Assembly (NCBI RefSeq): GCF_002412165.1
Contig: NZ_NXIA01000001.1
Coordinates: 186,001 to 250,000, forward strand
DNA length: 64,000 bases
Source: Curtobacterium sp. 'Ferrero'
GTDB taxonomy: Bacteria > Actinomycetota > Actinomycetes > Actinomycetales > Microbacteriaceae
Direction of reading: 5' to 3'
The position numbers were made by a program, and so were the translations under genes. Shown here piece after piece: positions 8,776-17,166 of the stretch; position 1 is the first letter of the stretch, and the number at the start of each line of letters is the position of its first letter. The notes beneath the pieces are model-generated. The model ran no database searches. It saw only the letters and a program-made list of their open reading frames with translations, and had not been told where the DNA came from.

Positions 8776-9033
8776 ATGATCACCGCAGCAACACTCACCA
8801 CCGCAGCCGCAGCGACCGGGCCGTACTGGCACGGCGGCGGGTTCCCGTTCTTCGTCGTCCCCGCGTTCTTCTTCCTCGCGTTCTTCGTCGTGTTCCTCGT
8901 GTTCGGGGTGTTCCGACGTGGGTCGTGGCGGGCCGTGGCGGACGCGCGAGCCATCCTGGCGGACCGCTTCGCGCGCGGCGACATCAGCGCCGAGGAGTAC
9001 CGGGCGCGACTGTCCGAACTCAGCCGGAAGTGA
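8776..9033 (+). CDS. Small SHOCT-domain membrane protein
   Basis: This is an 85-residue protein with one aromatic, Phe-rich transmembrane segment at about residues 24-46. A C-terminal SHOCT motif (ADRFARGDISAEEYRARL, about 62-79) follows. SHOCT is a short oligomerisation helix pair often found at the end of small bacterial membrane proteins, with no defined catalytic role. A good Shine-Dalgarno (AGGAGG) precedes the ATG. The gene lies next to a two-component system and behind a palindrome, so it is a plausible target or accessory of that system. Its 3' end overlaps the convergent gntK gene by 14 bases. Confidence 0.85.
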   Translation: MITAATLTTAAAATGPYWHGGGFPFFVVPAFFFLAFFVVFLVFGVFRRGSWRAVADARAILADRFARGDISAEEYRARLSELSRK

Positions 9034-9559
9034 CGGCGAGTCCGGCGAGGATCGTCCGCACCGTGTCGTCGACCGGGCCGTCGATCGGCACCACGAGCGC
9101 GTCCTCGTCGGTCTCCGGCCGCTCGAGCGTCGCGAACTGCGAGTCGAGCAGCGAGGTCGGCATGTACTCGTGGTGACGGTGCGCCTGTCGCTCGGCGATG
9201 AGCTCGCGCGAGCCGTCGAGGAACGCGATCACCAGGTCCGGGGCCGACGCCCGGAGCCGGTCGCGGTACACCCGCTTCAGGGCTGAGTTCGCCATCACGG
9301 CGCGCTTCCCGGACGCCTCGATCGTCGCGATCCGTTCCGCGCACGCGTCGAGCCACGGCCATCGGTCCTCGTCGGTGAGCGGGGTGCCGGCGCGCATCTT
9401 CTCCTTGTTCGCGGCCGGGTGGAGGTCGTCCGCGTCGACGAACTCCGCCGGTTCCCCGCGGTCCGCCAGTGCGGCGGCCACTGCGGCTCCGATCGTGGAC
9501 TTGCCCGAGCCGGACACCCCCATGACGAGGACGGGCGGGAGGACAGCGGTGTCGGTCAT
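9020..9559 (-). CDS. gntK: Gluconokinase
   Basis: This enzyme phosphorylates D-gluconate to 6-phosphogluconate with ATP. The 179-residue protein has the P-loop GVSGSGKST at residues 14-22 and the family segments DADDLHP and HHEYMP, which suit a GntK-type gluconokinase rather than the FGGY type. It is divergent from gnd, which uses its product, so the pair forms a short route from gluconate into the pentose phosphate pathway. A near-palindrome lies between them. Confidence 0.93.
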   Translation of the reverse strand: MTDTAVLPPVLVMGVSGSGKSTIGAAVAAALADRGEPAEFVDADDLHPAANKEKMRAGTPLTDEDRWPWLDACAERIATIEASGKRAVMANSALKRVYRDRLRASAPDLVIAFLDGSRELIAERQAHRHHEYMPTSLLDSQFATLERPETDEDALVVPIDGPVDDTVRTILAGLAVTSG

Positions 9560-9576
9560 CGCTCCACAGTATTGGC

Positions 9577-9595
9577 GGGGATGAACGTTCTCCCC
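9577..9595. promoter_or_regulatory. Candidate operator between gntK and gnd
   Basis: The 19 bases read GGGGA-T-GAAC-GTTC-TCCCC, a palindrome with one bulged base, centred between two divergent genes of gluconate metabolism. A shared gluconate-responsive regulator is plausible, but none is encoded beside it. Confidence 0.4.
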
Positions 9596-9673
9596 ATGTT
9601 GCCGTAACACCCACCCCGTCCCAGGCCGTCCGCCGTAGGTTGGTGGCCGGTACGACAGGACGAAGGAGACCTC

Positions 9674-11131
9674 GTGGCAGACAACGACGGACAGGCGAAC
9701 ATCGGCGTGATCGGGCTCGCCGTGATGGGCTCGAACCTCGCGCGCAACCTCGCCTCGCGCGAGGGCAACACGGTGGCGGTGTACAACCGCACGTACGCCC
9801 GCACGGAAGAGCTCCTGCAGGAGCACGGGGACGCCGGGTTCATCGCCTCCGAGGACATCGACGGGTTCGTCGCGTCGCTGTCGAAGCCGCGCACCGCGAT
9901 CATCATGGTGCAGGCCGGCAAGGGCACCGACGCCGTCATCGAGCAGCTCGCCGAGCGGTTCGAGGAGGGCGACATCATCGTCGACGGCGGCAACGCGAAC
10001 TTCCACGACACCATCCGCCGTGAACACGACCTGCGTGAGAAGGGGCTCAACTTCGTCGGCACCGGCATCTCCGGCGGTGAGGAGGGCGCGCTCAAGGGCC
10101 CGTCGATCATGCCAGGCGGGTCGAAGGAGGCCTGGGAGACGCTCGGACCGATCCTCAAGTCGATCGCCGCGGTCGCCGAGGGTGAGCCGTGCGTCACCCA
10201 CATCGGTTCCGACGGTGCCGGCCACTTCGTGAAGATGGTCCACAACGGCATCGAGTACGCGGACATGCAGCTCATCGCCGAGTCGTACGACCTGCTCCGT
10301 CGCGTCGGCGGGCTGAGTGTCGAGGACCTGGTCGAGGTGTTCGACGAGTGGAACAAGGGCGACCTCGAGTCGTACCTGATCGAGATCACCGGCGAGGTCC
10401 TCAAGCAGCGCGACGCCGACACGGGCAAGCCGCTGGTCGACGTCATCCGCGACGAGGCCGGGTCCAAGGGCACCGGGGTGTGGACCGTGCAGAACGCCGT
10501 CGGGCTCGGCATCCCGGTGTCCGGGATCGGCGAGGCGGTCTTCGCCCGCGCCGTGTCCTCGAAGCCGACCCAGCGCGCGGCCGTGCAGCAGTCCGTGAAG
10601 AGCCGCCCGTCGATCGCGGAGGTGCCGGACTCCTTCGCCGACGACGTCCGTGCGGCGCTCTACGCGTCGAAGGTCGTCGCCTACGCGCAGGGCTTCGACC
10701 TCATCATCGCGGGGGCGAAGGAGTACGACTGGGACATCGACCTCGGTGCGGTGGCGAAGATCTGGCGCGGCGGCTGCATCATCCGGGCGCAGTTCCTCAA
10801 CCGCATCGTCGAGGCGTACGACAAGAACCCCTCGCTCGAGAGCCTGCTGGTCGACCCGTACTTCGCGAACGCCGTCGCCGAGGGTGAAGCAGCATGGCGT
10901 CGCATCGTCGGGATCGCGGCTGCGTCGGGCATCCCGGCGCCCGGGTTCTCGTCCGCGCTGGCGTACTTCGACTCGCTCGCCTCGGACCGGCTGCCGGCCG
11001 CGCTCATCCAGGGGCAGCGCGACTTCTTCGGCGCGCACACTTACCAGCGCATCGACAAGGACGGCACGTTCCACACGCTGTGGTCCGACGACGACCGCCG
11101 CGAGGTCGAGCAGGAGCCGTCGACGCACTGA
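9674..11131 (+). CDS. gnd: 6-phosphogluconate dehydrogenase, decarboxylating
   Basis: Gnd oxidises and decarboxylates 6-phosphogluconate to ribulose 5-phosphate in the oxidative pentose phosphate pathway, producing NADPH. The 485-residue length is that of the long NADP-dependent form. The N-terminal dinucleotide fold (GLAVMGSNLARN) is followed by the family signature around GAGHFVKMVHNGIEYADMQ, which carries the catalytic Lys. The C-terminal tail has the substrate-binding region near FFGAHTYQRID. The GTG start has an AAGGAG Shine-Dalgarno. A strong hairpin terminator follows at 11167. Confidence 0.97.
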   Translation: MADNDGQANIGVIGLAVMGSNLARNLASREGNTVAVYNRTYARTEELLQEHGDAGFIASEDIDGFVASLSKPRTAIIMVQAGKGTDAVIEQLAERFEEGDIIVDGGNANFHDTIRREHDLREKGLNFVGTGISGGEEGALKGPSIMPGGSKEAWETLGPILKSIAAVAEGEPCVTHIGSDGAGHFVKMVHNGIEYADMQLIAESYDLLRRVGGLSVEDLVEVFDEWNKGDLESYLIEITGEVLKQRDADTGKPLVDVIRDEAGSKGTGVWTVQNAVGLGIPVSGIGEAVFARAVSSKPTQRAAVQQSVKSRPSIAEVPDSFADDVRAALYASKVVAYAQGFDLIIAGAKEYDWDIDLGAVAKIWRGGCIIRAQFLNRIVEAYDKNPSLESLLVDPYFANAVAEGEAAWRRIVGIAAASGIPAPGFSSALAYFDSLASDRLPAALIQGQRDFFGAHTYQRIDKDGTFHTLWSDDDRREVEQEPSTH

Positions 11132-11166
11132 CCGGCACGAGACCGCGGCACGACCGCACCCCCAAC

Positions 11167-11195
11167 GAGGGCCCCGCCGATCCGGCGGGGCCCTC
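11167..11195 (+). terminator. Rho-independent-like terminator after gnd
   Basis: A 12-bp perfect GC-rich stem (GAGGGCCCCGCC / GGCGGGGCCCTC) with a 5-base loop lies 35 bases after the gnd stop and is followed by TTCTCG. It can also serve the convergent gene ending at 11216. Confidence 0.85.
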
Positions 11196-11215
11196 TTCTC
11201 GTTCCGGCGCTGTCG

Positions 11216-11908
11216 TCAGGCGACGATGCGTTCCCGGGCGAGGTCGGCCACGAGTCGCTCCAGCCGCGGTCCCCGTCCGAGCATCCGCCGCGAACCCGGT
11301 CCCGACCGCACGAAGAACGTCGCGACCGCCGGGCTGTCGTCCGGTCGCACGTGGTGCAACACGACCGCGGTGCCGCGCGTCCCCGCCGGTGTCCGCTCGT
11401 CCTCGAGGCCGACGTGCACCATCCGCGACCACCGGATCACGAGCATCCTCGTGGCCCGGCGTTCGTCGAGCTCCCACAGCGATGCCTCGGTCGCTCCGAA
11501 CGCCCAGGTGACGCGATCGCCCAGCGCGAGACCCGGGCGCAGGTCGGCGACGGTCCGACGGAGTTCGTCGGTGGGCGCTGCCGGGACGAGCCACACGGTC
11601 GGGTCGATGCGGCGGATCGCGACGGCGAGCGCCTCGTCCTCGCGCCGCAGGCGGACCGTCCGGGCACGCACGAGGGCGAAGACGATGAGGGCGACCCCCA
11701 CCGCGACGGCGACCGCCTCGGCGATGCCGAACCACACGAGGTCGGAGTCGGGCGACGTCGTGACGACGACGATGCGCACCACGAGGAGCGCCGCCCAGGC
11801 GCCGATGATGCTCCATCGCAGCAGCGCGAACTTCCGCGCCGTCGACATCGGCGACCGCGGTCGCCGGGCACGGCCGGCCCCGGGAACGCCATCGGGTCGC
11901 CTCAGCAC
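11216..11908 (-). CDS. Small membrane protein of unknown function
   Basis: This is a 230-residue protein I do not recognise. Two transmembrane segments (about residues 30-48 and 60-82) are followed by a soluble domain of about 140 residues rich in Arg and beta-type sequence (WELDERRATRMLVIRWSRM), resembling bacterial PH-like domains. An internal ATG at 11848 (MSTARKF) would give 210 residues and removes an Arg/Pro-rich stretch, so it may be the true start. It is convergent with gnd and shares that terminator. No partner gene suggests a role. Confidence 0.6.
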   Translation of the reverse strand: MLRRPDGVPGAGRARRPRSPMSTARKFALLRWSIIGAWAALLVVRIVVVTTSPDSDLVWFGIAEAVAVAVGVALIVFALVRARTVRLRREDEALAVAIRRIDPTVWLVPAAPTDELRRTVADLRPGLALGDRVTWAFGATEASLWELDERRATRMLVIRWSRMVHVGLEDERTPAGTRGTAVVLHHVRPDDSPAVATFFVRSGPGSRRMLGRGPRLERLVADLARERIVA

Positions 11909-12060
11909 CCCACGATCGTCGCACGGATCGCTCGGTGCGCGCTGCTCGCGGTGGTGAACGGTGGGCGAGCGACTCCTCCACGGGTCGCCGACGAGGGCTC
12001 GAGTCCACAGGATGCCCGTCGTCCAGGTGACGCGCGTGCAGTCGACCTACGATCGGCAGC

Positions 12061-13650
12061 ATGTGGAAGACGCGAGCGGCCGTGGTCGGGGTGATCGCCG
12101 CCGCAGCGTTCCTCGCGGCGGCCGAGTTCGCCGCACTGTTCCTCGGCGGTTCCGGCAGCCCGCTGGTCGCCGTCGGTGGTGCGGTCATCGACCTCGCTCC
12201 GCCCGGCGCCAAGGACCTCATGGTGTCGCTCTTCGGCACCGGCGACAAGATCGCCCTGTTCGTGCTGATGATCGTCATCGTGGGATCGGTGTCCGGCGGC
12301 GCGGGCGTCCTGGAGCGCCGTCGTCCCGCGGCCGGAGCGGTGGTGTTCGCGATCGGTGGGGTGCTGTCCCTCCTCGCGGTCACGACGCGCTCCGGCAGCG
12401 GCACGCTCGACGGGGCGCCGACCGTGATCGGGGTCGCGGCGGCGATCATCGTGCTCCGGGTCCTCACGGCACGTCTCCGGCGCTGGGAGCGGGTCGCCGA
12501 CGTCCCGACGCGGGCGCACGACGGCGACGACACCTCGACCACGGACCGTCGAGGGCCTGCGGTCACGTCCGCGGGCACCGCCCGGCGGTCCTTCCTGGTG
12601 TGGGGTGTGACCACCGCAGCCCTCGCGGTCGTGGTGGGCGGTGCCTCCCGGCTGGGGACGGCGACCATGCAGGCGGCGGTCGCCGCCCGCCGGGCCATCC
12701 GTCTGCCGACTCCCGCGTCGGCCGCGCCCGCCGTGCCGTCCGGGGCCTCGCTCGACGTCACGGGCATCACGCCGGTCATCACGTCGAACGACGCCTTCTA
12801 CCGGATCGACACCGCACTGCGCGTGCCGTCCGTCGACCCCGCGCAGTGGAAGCTGCGCATCCACGGTGCCGTCGACCGCGAGGTCGAGATCACCTGGGAC
12901 GAGCTCCTCGCCCTGCCGCTCGAGGAGCACGTCGCCACCATGAGCTGCGTCTCGAACGAGGTCGGCGGCGACCTCATCGGGACGGCGAAGTGGCTCGGAC
13001 ACCCCATCCGGGAGCTCCTCGCCCGGGCCTCGCCGCACGATTCCGCCGACATGGTGCTCTCGACCAGTGTCGACGGCTTCACCGCGGGCACGCCGCTCGA
13101 CGTGCTGCAGGACGCGGGCACGGCCGCGCTCCTCGCGGTCGGGATGAACGGCGAGCCGCTGCCGCCGGAGCACGGCTTCCCGGTGCGGATGGTCGTCCCG
13201 GGCTTGTACGGCTACGTCTCCGCGACGAAGTGGGTGACCGACCTCGAGGTGACACGCTTCGCCGACGCCGAAGGGTACTGGACCCCCCGCGGGTGGTCGG
13301 AGCGCGGGCCGGTGAAGCTCGAGTCCCGCATCGACGTGCCCCGTGCCGGTGCGACCGTGCAGGCTGGTTCGACGGTCGCGGTCGCGGGTGTGGCGTGGCA
13401 GCCGCACACCGGCGTCAAGGGTGTCCAGGTGCGGGTGGACGACGGAGCGTGGCAGGACGCGACGCTGGCGGAGTCGATCTCGGCGGACACGTGGCGGCAG
13501 TGGGTGTGGCGGTGGACACCGACGAAGGGTTCGCACCGGTTGCAGGTGCGGGCGATCAGCGCTGACGGAGCGGTGCAGACGAGCGTCGAGCGGCCGCCGG
13601 CACCGAACGGTGCGACGGGGTGGCACGAGGTGACGGTGACCGCGGCCTGA
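12061..13650 (+). CDS. Membrane-anchored molybdopterin-dependent oxidoreductase (sulfite-oxidase fold)
   Basis: This is a 529-residue protein with four N-terminal transmembrane segments (about residues 5-28, 62-80, 92-107, 119-137) and a fifth hydrophobic stretch (about 178-195) preceded by ARRSF, a Tat-like element. The extracytoplasmic part has the sulfite oxidase / YedY-like Moco domain (about 230-410), with the molybdenum-ligand Cys296 in MSCVSNEVGG. A Mo-co dimerisation (Ig-like) domain follows (about 420-529). Known relatives oxidise sulfite or reduce oxidised methionine. Here the anchor suggests electron transfer at the membrane; the substrate is unknown. It stands alone with no cytochrome partner nearby. 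Confidence 0.88.
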   Translation: MWKTRAAVVGVIAAAAFLAAAEFAALFLGGSGSPLVAVGGAVIDLAPPGAKDLMVSLFGTGDKIALFVLMIVIVGSVSGGAGVLERRRPAAGAVVFAIGGVLSLLAVTTRSGSGTLDGAPTVIGVAAAIIVLRVLTARLRRWERVADVPTRAHDGDDTSTTDRRGPAVTSAGTARRSFLVWGVTTAALAVVVGGASRLGTATMQAAVAARRAIRLPTPASAAPAVPSGASLDVTGITPVITSNDAFYRIDTALRVPSVDPAQWKLRIHGAVDREVEITWDELLALPLEEHVATMSCVSNEVGGDLIGTAKWLGHPIRELLARASPHDSADMVLSTSVDGFTAGTPLDVLQDAGTAALLAVGMNGEPLPPEHGFPVRMVVPGLYGYVSATKWVTDLEVTRFADAEGYWTPRGWSERGPVKLESRIDVPRAGATVQAGSTVAVAGVAWQPHTGVKGVQVRVDDGAWQDATLAESISADTWRQWVWRWTPTKGSHRLQVRAISADGAVQTSVERPPAPNGATGWHEVTVTAA

Positions 13651-13696
13651 CGCTGGCCCTGGCTCGGTCCGGGCCCAACGGATGAGCTGGCGAGGC

Positions 13697-14473
13697 TCAG
13701 CCGGACGTCGCCACGACGCAGGTGCCGTCGAGGTCCTCGTCGGTCACGATCACCGTGGAGAACCCCTGTGCCTCGAACAGTGCGGCGGACGCCGTCGACT
13801 GGGCCGCGGAGACCTCGATGACGACGGAGCCCCCCGGCCGCAGCCAGGCGCCCGACCCGGCTGCGATGCGGCGGTGCAGTCCGAGGCCGTCGGCTCCCCC
13901 GTCGAGCGCGATCCGGTGCTCGTGCTCCCGCGCCTCGGACGGCATCGTCGCGATGGCCTCGGTCGGCACGTACGGCGCGTTCACCGCGATGACGTCCACC
14001 GTCCCGCGCAGGCGCTCGGGCAGTGGATCGAACAGGTCGCCGAGCACCACGATCCCGCGGTCGCCGATGTTCTCGGCCGCGGTGTCCACGGCCTCCGGGT
14101 CGAGGTCGGCTGCCACCAGGTCGAGCGCGCCGACACGCTCGAGCAGCGCCACGCCGATCGCACCGACCCCGCAGCAGAGGTCGACGACGCGGTCGTACCG
14201 CTGCAGTCGCCGGGCAGCCTCCGCGACGACCACGCCGGTCCGCGCTCGCGGCACGAACACCCCCGGCGCAACCCGCAGCCGGTGACCGTCGAACGCCGCC
14301 CAACCCAGCACGTACTCGAGGGGCTCTCCCGCGAGCCGTCGCTGGACCAGCCCGCGGAGTCGGATCGGGTCGCCGTCACCCGCTTCGAGCAGGAGATCGG
14401 CTTCTTCTTCGGCGTAGACACTCCCCGACGCCCGCAACCGCGTCGCGAGCGCGTCCCGCGCGGGAGAGGTCAA
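13697..14473 (-). CDS. PrmC/HemK-like N5-glutamine methyltransferase
   Basis: This is a 258-residue SAM-dependent methyltransferase with the HemK/PrmC layout. An N-terminal helical domain is followed by motif I (DLCCGVGA, about 98-105) and the substrate motif NAPY (165-168), where NPPY is usual. The Pro-to-Ala change in the catalytic tetrapeptide fits the secondary actinobacterial paralogue rather than canonical PrmC. The only fitting start is TTG at 14473, overlapping the prs stop as TTGA. Canonical PrmC methylates release factors in the cytoplasm; the target here is not certain. Confidence 0.8.
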   Translation of the reverse strand: MTSPARDALATRLRASGSVYAEEEADLLLEAGDGDPIRLRGLVQRRLAGEPLEYVLGWAAFDGHRLRVAPGVFVPRARTGVVVAEAARRLQRYDRVVDLCCGVGAIGVALLERVGALDLVAADLDPEAVDTAAENIGDRGIVVLGDLFDPLPERLRGTVDVIAVNAPYVPTEAIATMPSEAREHEHRIALDGGADGLGLHRRIAAGSGAWLRPGGSVVIEVSAAQSTASAALFEAQGFSTVIVTDEDLDGTCVVATSG

Positions 14474-15447
14474 GCGGCGCCGTCGAACATCGACGTCACG
14501 GAGCCGTCGTCGAAGACCTCGTGGATGGCGCGCGCGATGAGCGGTGCGATCGGCAGGACCTCGAGGCGGTCCCAACGCTTGTCCTCCGGCAGCGGCAGGG
14601 TGTCGGTGACGACGACCTTGTCGATGAACTCGCTCTGCAGCAGCTCGGTGGCCGGGTCGGAGAACACGGCGTGGGTCGCGGCGACCACGACGCCGGTGGC
14701 ACCGTTCGCCTTGAGCGCCTCGGCGGCCTTCGCGATCGTGCGGCCGGTGTCGATCAGGTCGTCGACGAGCAGGCAGACGCGACCCTTCACGTCGCCGACG
14801 ATCTCGTGCACGGACACCTGGTTCGGGACGAGCGGGTCGCGACGCTTGTGGATGATCGCGAGCGGCGCACCGAGCTTCTCGGACCAGATGTCGGCGACGC
14901 GCACGCGCCCCATGTCCGGCGAGACCACCGTGAGCGTCGACGGGTCGAGGATCTCTTGGAACCGCTCGAGCAGGACCGGCATGGCGAACAGGTGGTCGAC
15001 CGGACCGTCGAAGAAGCCCTGGATCTGCGCGGCGTGCAGGTCGACGCTCATGATGCGGTGCGCACCGGCGGCCTTGAACAGGTCGGCGACGAGCCGGGCC
15101 GAGATCGGCTCGCGCCCACGGCCCTTCTTGTCCTGCCGGGCGTACGGGTAGAAGGGTGCGACGACGGTGATGCGCTTGGCCGACGCACGCTTCAGCGCGT
15201 CGACGATGATCAGCTGCTCCATGAGCCACTCGTTGATCGGCGCCGTGTGGGACTGGATGACGAACGCGTCGCACCCACGGACGGACTCGTCGAAGCGGGC
15301 GTAGAGCTCACCGTTCGCGAACGTGCGGGCGTCGGTCGGGACGAGGTCCACACCGAGCTCCTCCGCGATCTCGGCGGACAGGGCGGGGTGCGCCCGGCCC
15401 GAGACGAGGACGAGTCGCTTCTGACCAGTGGCTTTGATTCCGGACAA
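14470..15447 (-). CDS. prs: Ribose-phosphate pyrophosphokinase
   Basis: Prs makes phosphoribosyl pyrophosphate from ribose 5-phosphate and ATP for nucleotide, His and Trp synthesis. The 325 residues include the ATP-loop and flexible catalytic regions (PFYPYARQDKKGRGREPI) and the PRPP-binding signature VDDLIDTGRT. The start is TTG at 15447, reading MSGIKATGQ; no better ATG/GTG is available in frame. It lies downstream of glmU on the same strand, an arrangement common in actinobacteria, and upstream of the PrmC-like gene with a TTGA overlap. Confidence 0.96.
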   Translation of the reverse strand: MSGIKATGQKRLVLVSGRAHPALSAEIAEELGVDLVPTDARTFANGELYARFDESVRGCDAFVIQSHTAPINEWLMEQLIIVDALKRASAKRITVVAPFYPYARQDKKGRGREPISARLVADLFKAAGAHRIMSVDLHAAQIQGFFDGPVDHLFAMPVLLERFQEILDPSTLTVVSPDMGRVRVADIWSEKLGAPLAIIHKRRDPLVPNQVSVHEIVGDVKGRVCLLVDDLIDTGRTIAKAAEALKANGATGVVVAATHAVFSDPATELLQSEFIDKVVVTDTLPLPEDKRWDRLEVLPIAPLIARAIHEVFDDGSVTSMFDGAA

Positions 15448-15502
15448 GTGCCGTGCTCACTCCCTGACCCGCTGGGGGCCGTGTCGATCGACCCGGGGGC
15501 CG

Positions 15503-16936
15503 TCAGATGTGTTCGCCGTGCGCCCGCCGAGCCGCCTCGGCCGCCGGCGTGCCGGGTCGGTGTTCCTCGACCCAGCCGTCGGTGTTGCGCTGGGGGGCGT
15601 AGCTGATCGCCAGCGAACCGGCCGGGACGTCCTTGCGGACGGTGGTCCCGGCGCCGGTGTACGCTCCGTCACCAATCCTAACCGGGGCGACGAACACGTT
15701 GTGCGACCCCGTCCGGACGTTCGAACCGACCTCGGTGCGGTGCTTCGCGACGCCGTCGTAGTTCGCCGTGATGGTGTTCGCGCCGATGTTGGAGTCCTCC
15801 CCGACCACCGTGTCGCCGATGTAGCTGAGGTGCGGGACCTTGCTCCCGCGGCCGATCTCCGCGTTCTTCGTCTCGACGAAGGTCCCGATCTTGCCCCGTT
15901 CCCCGAGGATGGTCCCTGGTCGCAGGTAGGCGAACGGCCCGACCGTGGCGCCGTCGCCGACCACCGCGAGCGTCGCGTCTGTGCGGCTCACGTGCGCGCC
16001 CGCCCCGACCTCGGTGTCCCGGAGCGTGGTGTCGGGCCCGACGACGGCCCCGGCCGCGATCGCCGTCGCGCCGACGAGCTGCGTGTTCGGGAGGATCTCG
16101 GCGTCGGGTTCGATCGTGACGTCGGCGTCGATCCAGGTCGTCGCCGGGTCCTGCACGGTCACCCCGGCCACCTGGTGCCGACGGACGATCCGGGCGTTGA
16201 GCTCGCGAGCGGCGTCCGCGAGCTGGGCGCGGTCGTTGATGCCGGCGACCAGCCACGGGTCGGTGAGCGTGACGACGTCGATGCGTCCGCCGCGCGCGCC
16301 GATGAGCGCCGGTGCGTCGGTGATGTACTTCTCGCCCTGGGCGTTCGCCGTGGTGAGCAACGGCAGGACCGCTCGCAGGTGGGTGACGTCGAAGGCGTAG
16401 ATGCCGGCGTTCGTCTCGGTGATCGACAGCTGATCAGGCGTCGCGTCCTTGTGCTCCACGACCCCGACGAACGACCCGTCGGCGTCGCGGACGACGCGTC
16501 CGAGGCCGGTCGGGTCGGGGGCGATCGCGCTGACGAAGGTGGCACCGTTGCCGCCCGAGGTGTGCGATCCGACGAGTGCGCGGAGCGAGTCGACGTCGAG
16601 CAGCGGCACGTCGCCGGACAGCACCACGACGGCGCCCTCGAAGTCGGTCGGGAGCGCCTGCACGGCGACCTCGACGGCACGGCCGGTGCCGGGGACGTCG
16701 TCCTGGTCCACCACGAGGGCGTCGGGCGCGCGCTCGACCACCTCGGCCGCGACCCGATCACGCTCGTGGCGCACCACCACGGCGATGTGTTCGGGCTCGA
16801 GCGCCGCGGCGGTCCTGAGCACGTGCGCGAGGAGCGGCAGCCCGGCGAGACGGTGCAGCACCTTGGGCGTGGCGGACTTCATGCGGGTGCCCTGGCCGGC
16901 GGCGAGGACGACGACGGCGATGCGCTGGTCGGTCAT
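15503..16936 (-). CDS. glmU: Bifunctional GlcNAc-1-P uridyltransferase / GlcN-1-P acetyltransferase
   Basis: GlmU acetylates glucosamine 1-phosphate and then forms UDP-N-acetylglucosamine, the precursor of peptidoglycan. The 477-residue protein has the N-terminal nucleotidyltransferase motif (LAAGQGTRMKS, about 11-21) and a C-terminal left-handed beta-helix acetyltransferase with hexapeptide repeats and the conserved YLRPGT and NYDG segments. I chose the ATG at 16936; an in-frame start 63 bases upstream would add a non-conserved tail. It is the probable first gene of glmU-prs-methylase. Confidence 0.97.
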   Translation of the reverse strand: MTDQRIAVVVLAAGQGTRMKSATPKVLHRLAGLPLLAHVLRTAAALEPEHIAVVVRHERDRVAAEVVERAPDALVVDQDDVPGTGRAVEVAVQALPTDFEGAVVVLSGDVPLLDVDSLRALVGSHTSGGNGATFVSAIAPDPTGLGRVVRDADGSFVGVVEHKDATPDQLSITETNAGIYAFDVTHLRAVLPLLTTANAQGEKYITDAPALIGARGGRIDVVTLTDPWLVAGINDRAQLADAARELNARIVRRHQVAGVTVQDPATTWIDADVTIEPDAEILPNTQLVGATAIAAGAVVGPDTTLRDTEVGAGAHVSRTDATLAVVGDGATVGPFAYLRPGTILGERGKIGTFVETKNAEIGRGSKVPHLSYIGDTVVGEDSNIGANTITANYDGVAKHRTEVGSNVRTGSHNVFVAPVRIGDGAYTGAGTTVRKDVPAGSLAISYAPQRNTDGWVEEHRPGTPAAEAARRAHGEHI

Positions 16937-17013
16937 GCTCCCATCCTGGCGCACGGCACCCGGTGGCGCGGCACACTCGTGCGCGATCGAACCCATCACG
17001 CCTGCTGTAGGAA

Positions 17014-17070
17014 GCCGGATCGCTCGTCGGTGACCGGAAGGAACGGCCTCCTACGAGCGGATCGGCCGAC
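17014..17070. repeat. Dispersed imperfect palindrome, copy 1
   Basis: This is an imperfect inverted repeat built around CGCTCGT / ACGAGCG and a central CCGGAA-type segment. It is preceded at about 16991 by an element (CCCATCACG, GCTGTAGG) that recurs at 57858. The same structure occurs at 47383-47425 and 57881-57929, always between genes. It resembles a REP-like or MITE-like element, and no coding potential is seen. Confidence 0.65.
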
Positions 17071-17166
17071 CACGAGCGAAACGGCCGACCACGAGCGAAA
17101 CGGCCGACCACGAGCGGAGCGGCCAACCACGAGCGGAACGGCCAACCACGAGCGGAACGGTCAACC
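17053..17166. repeat. Six tandem 19-bp repeats
   Basis: Six copies of a 19-bp unit (ACGAGCGGAACGGCCAACC and close variants) start at 17053, 17072, 17091, 17110, 17129 and 17148, with a partial seventh at 17167. The array expands the right arm of the palindrome just upstream. The last unit contains the stop codon of the MFS gene, so the array has grown into or captured the end of that gene. Confidence 0.9.

Noticed and set aside
11216-11908. Assignment of a function to the small membrane protein by its PH-like look
   Set aside because: The resemblance is weak and based on overall sequence pattern only, so I left it as unknown.
17053-17166. Tandem repeats as a coding extension of the MFS gene
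   Set aside because: Only the last unit contributes the stop codon. The units extend past the stop, and the encoded end is not conserved in the family.
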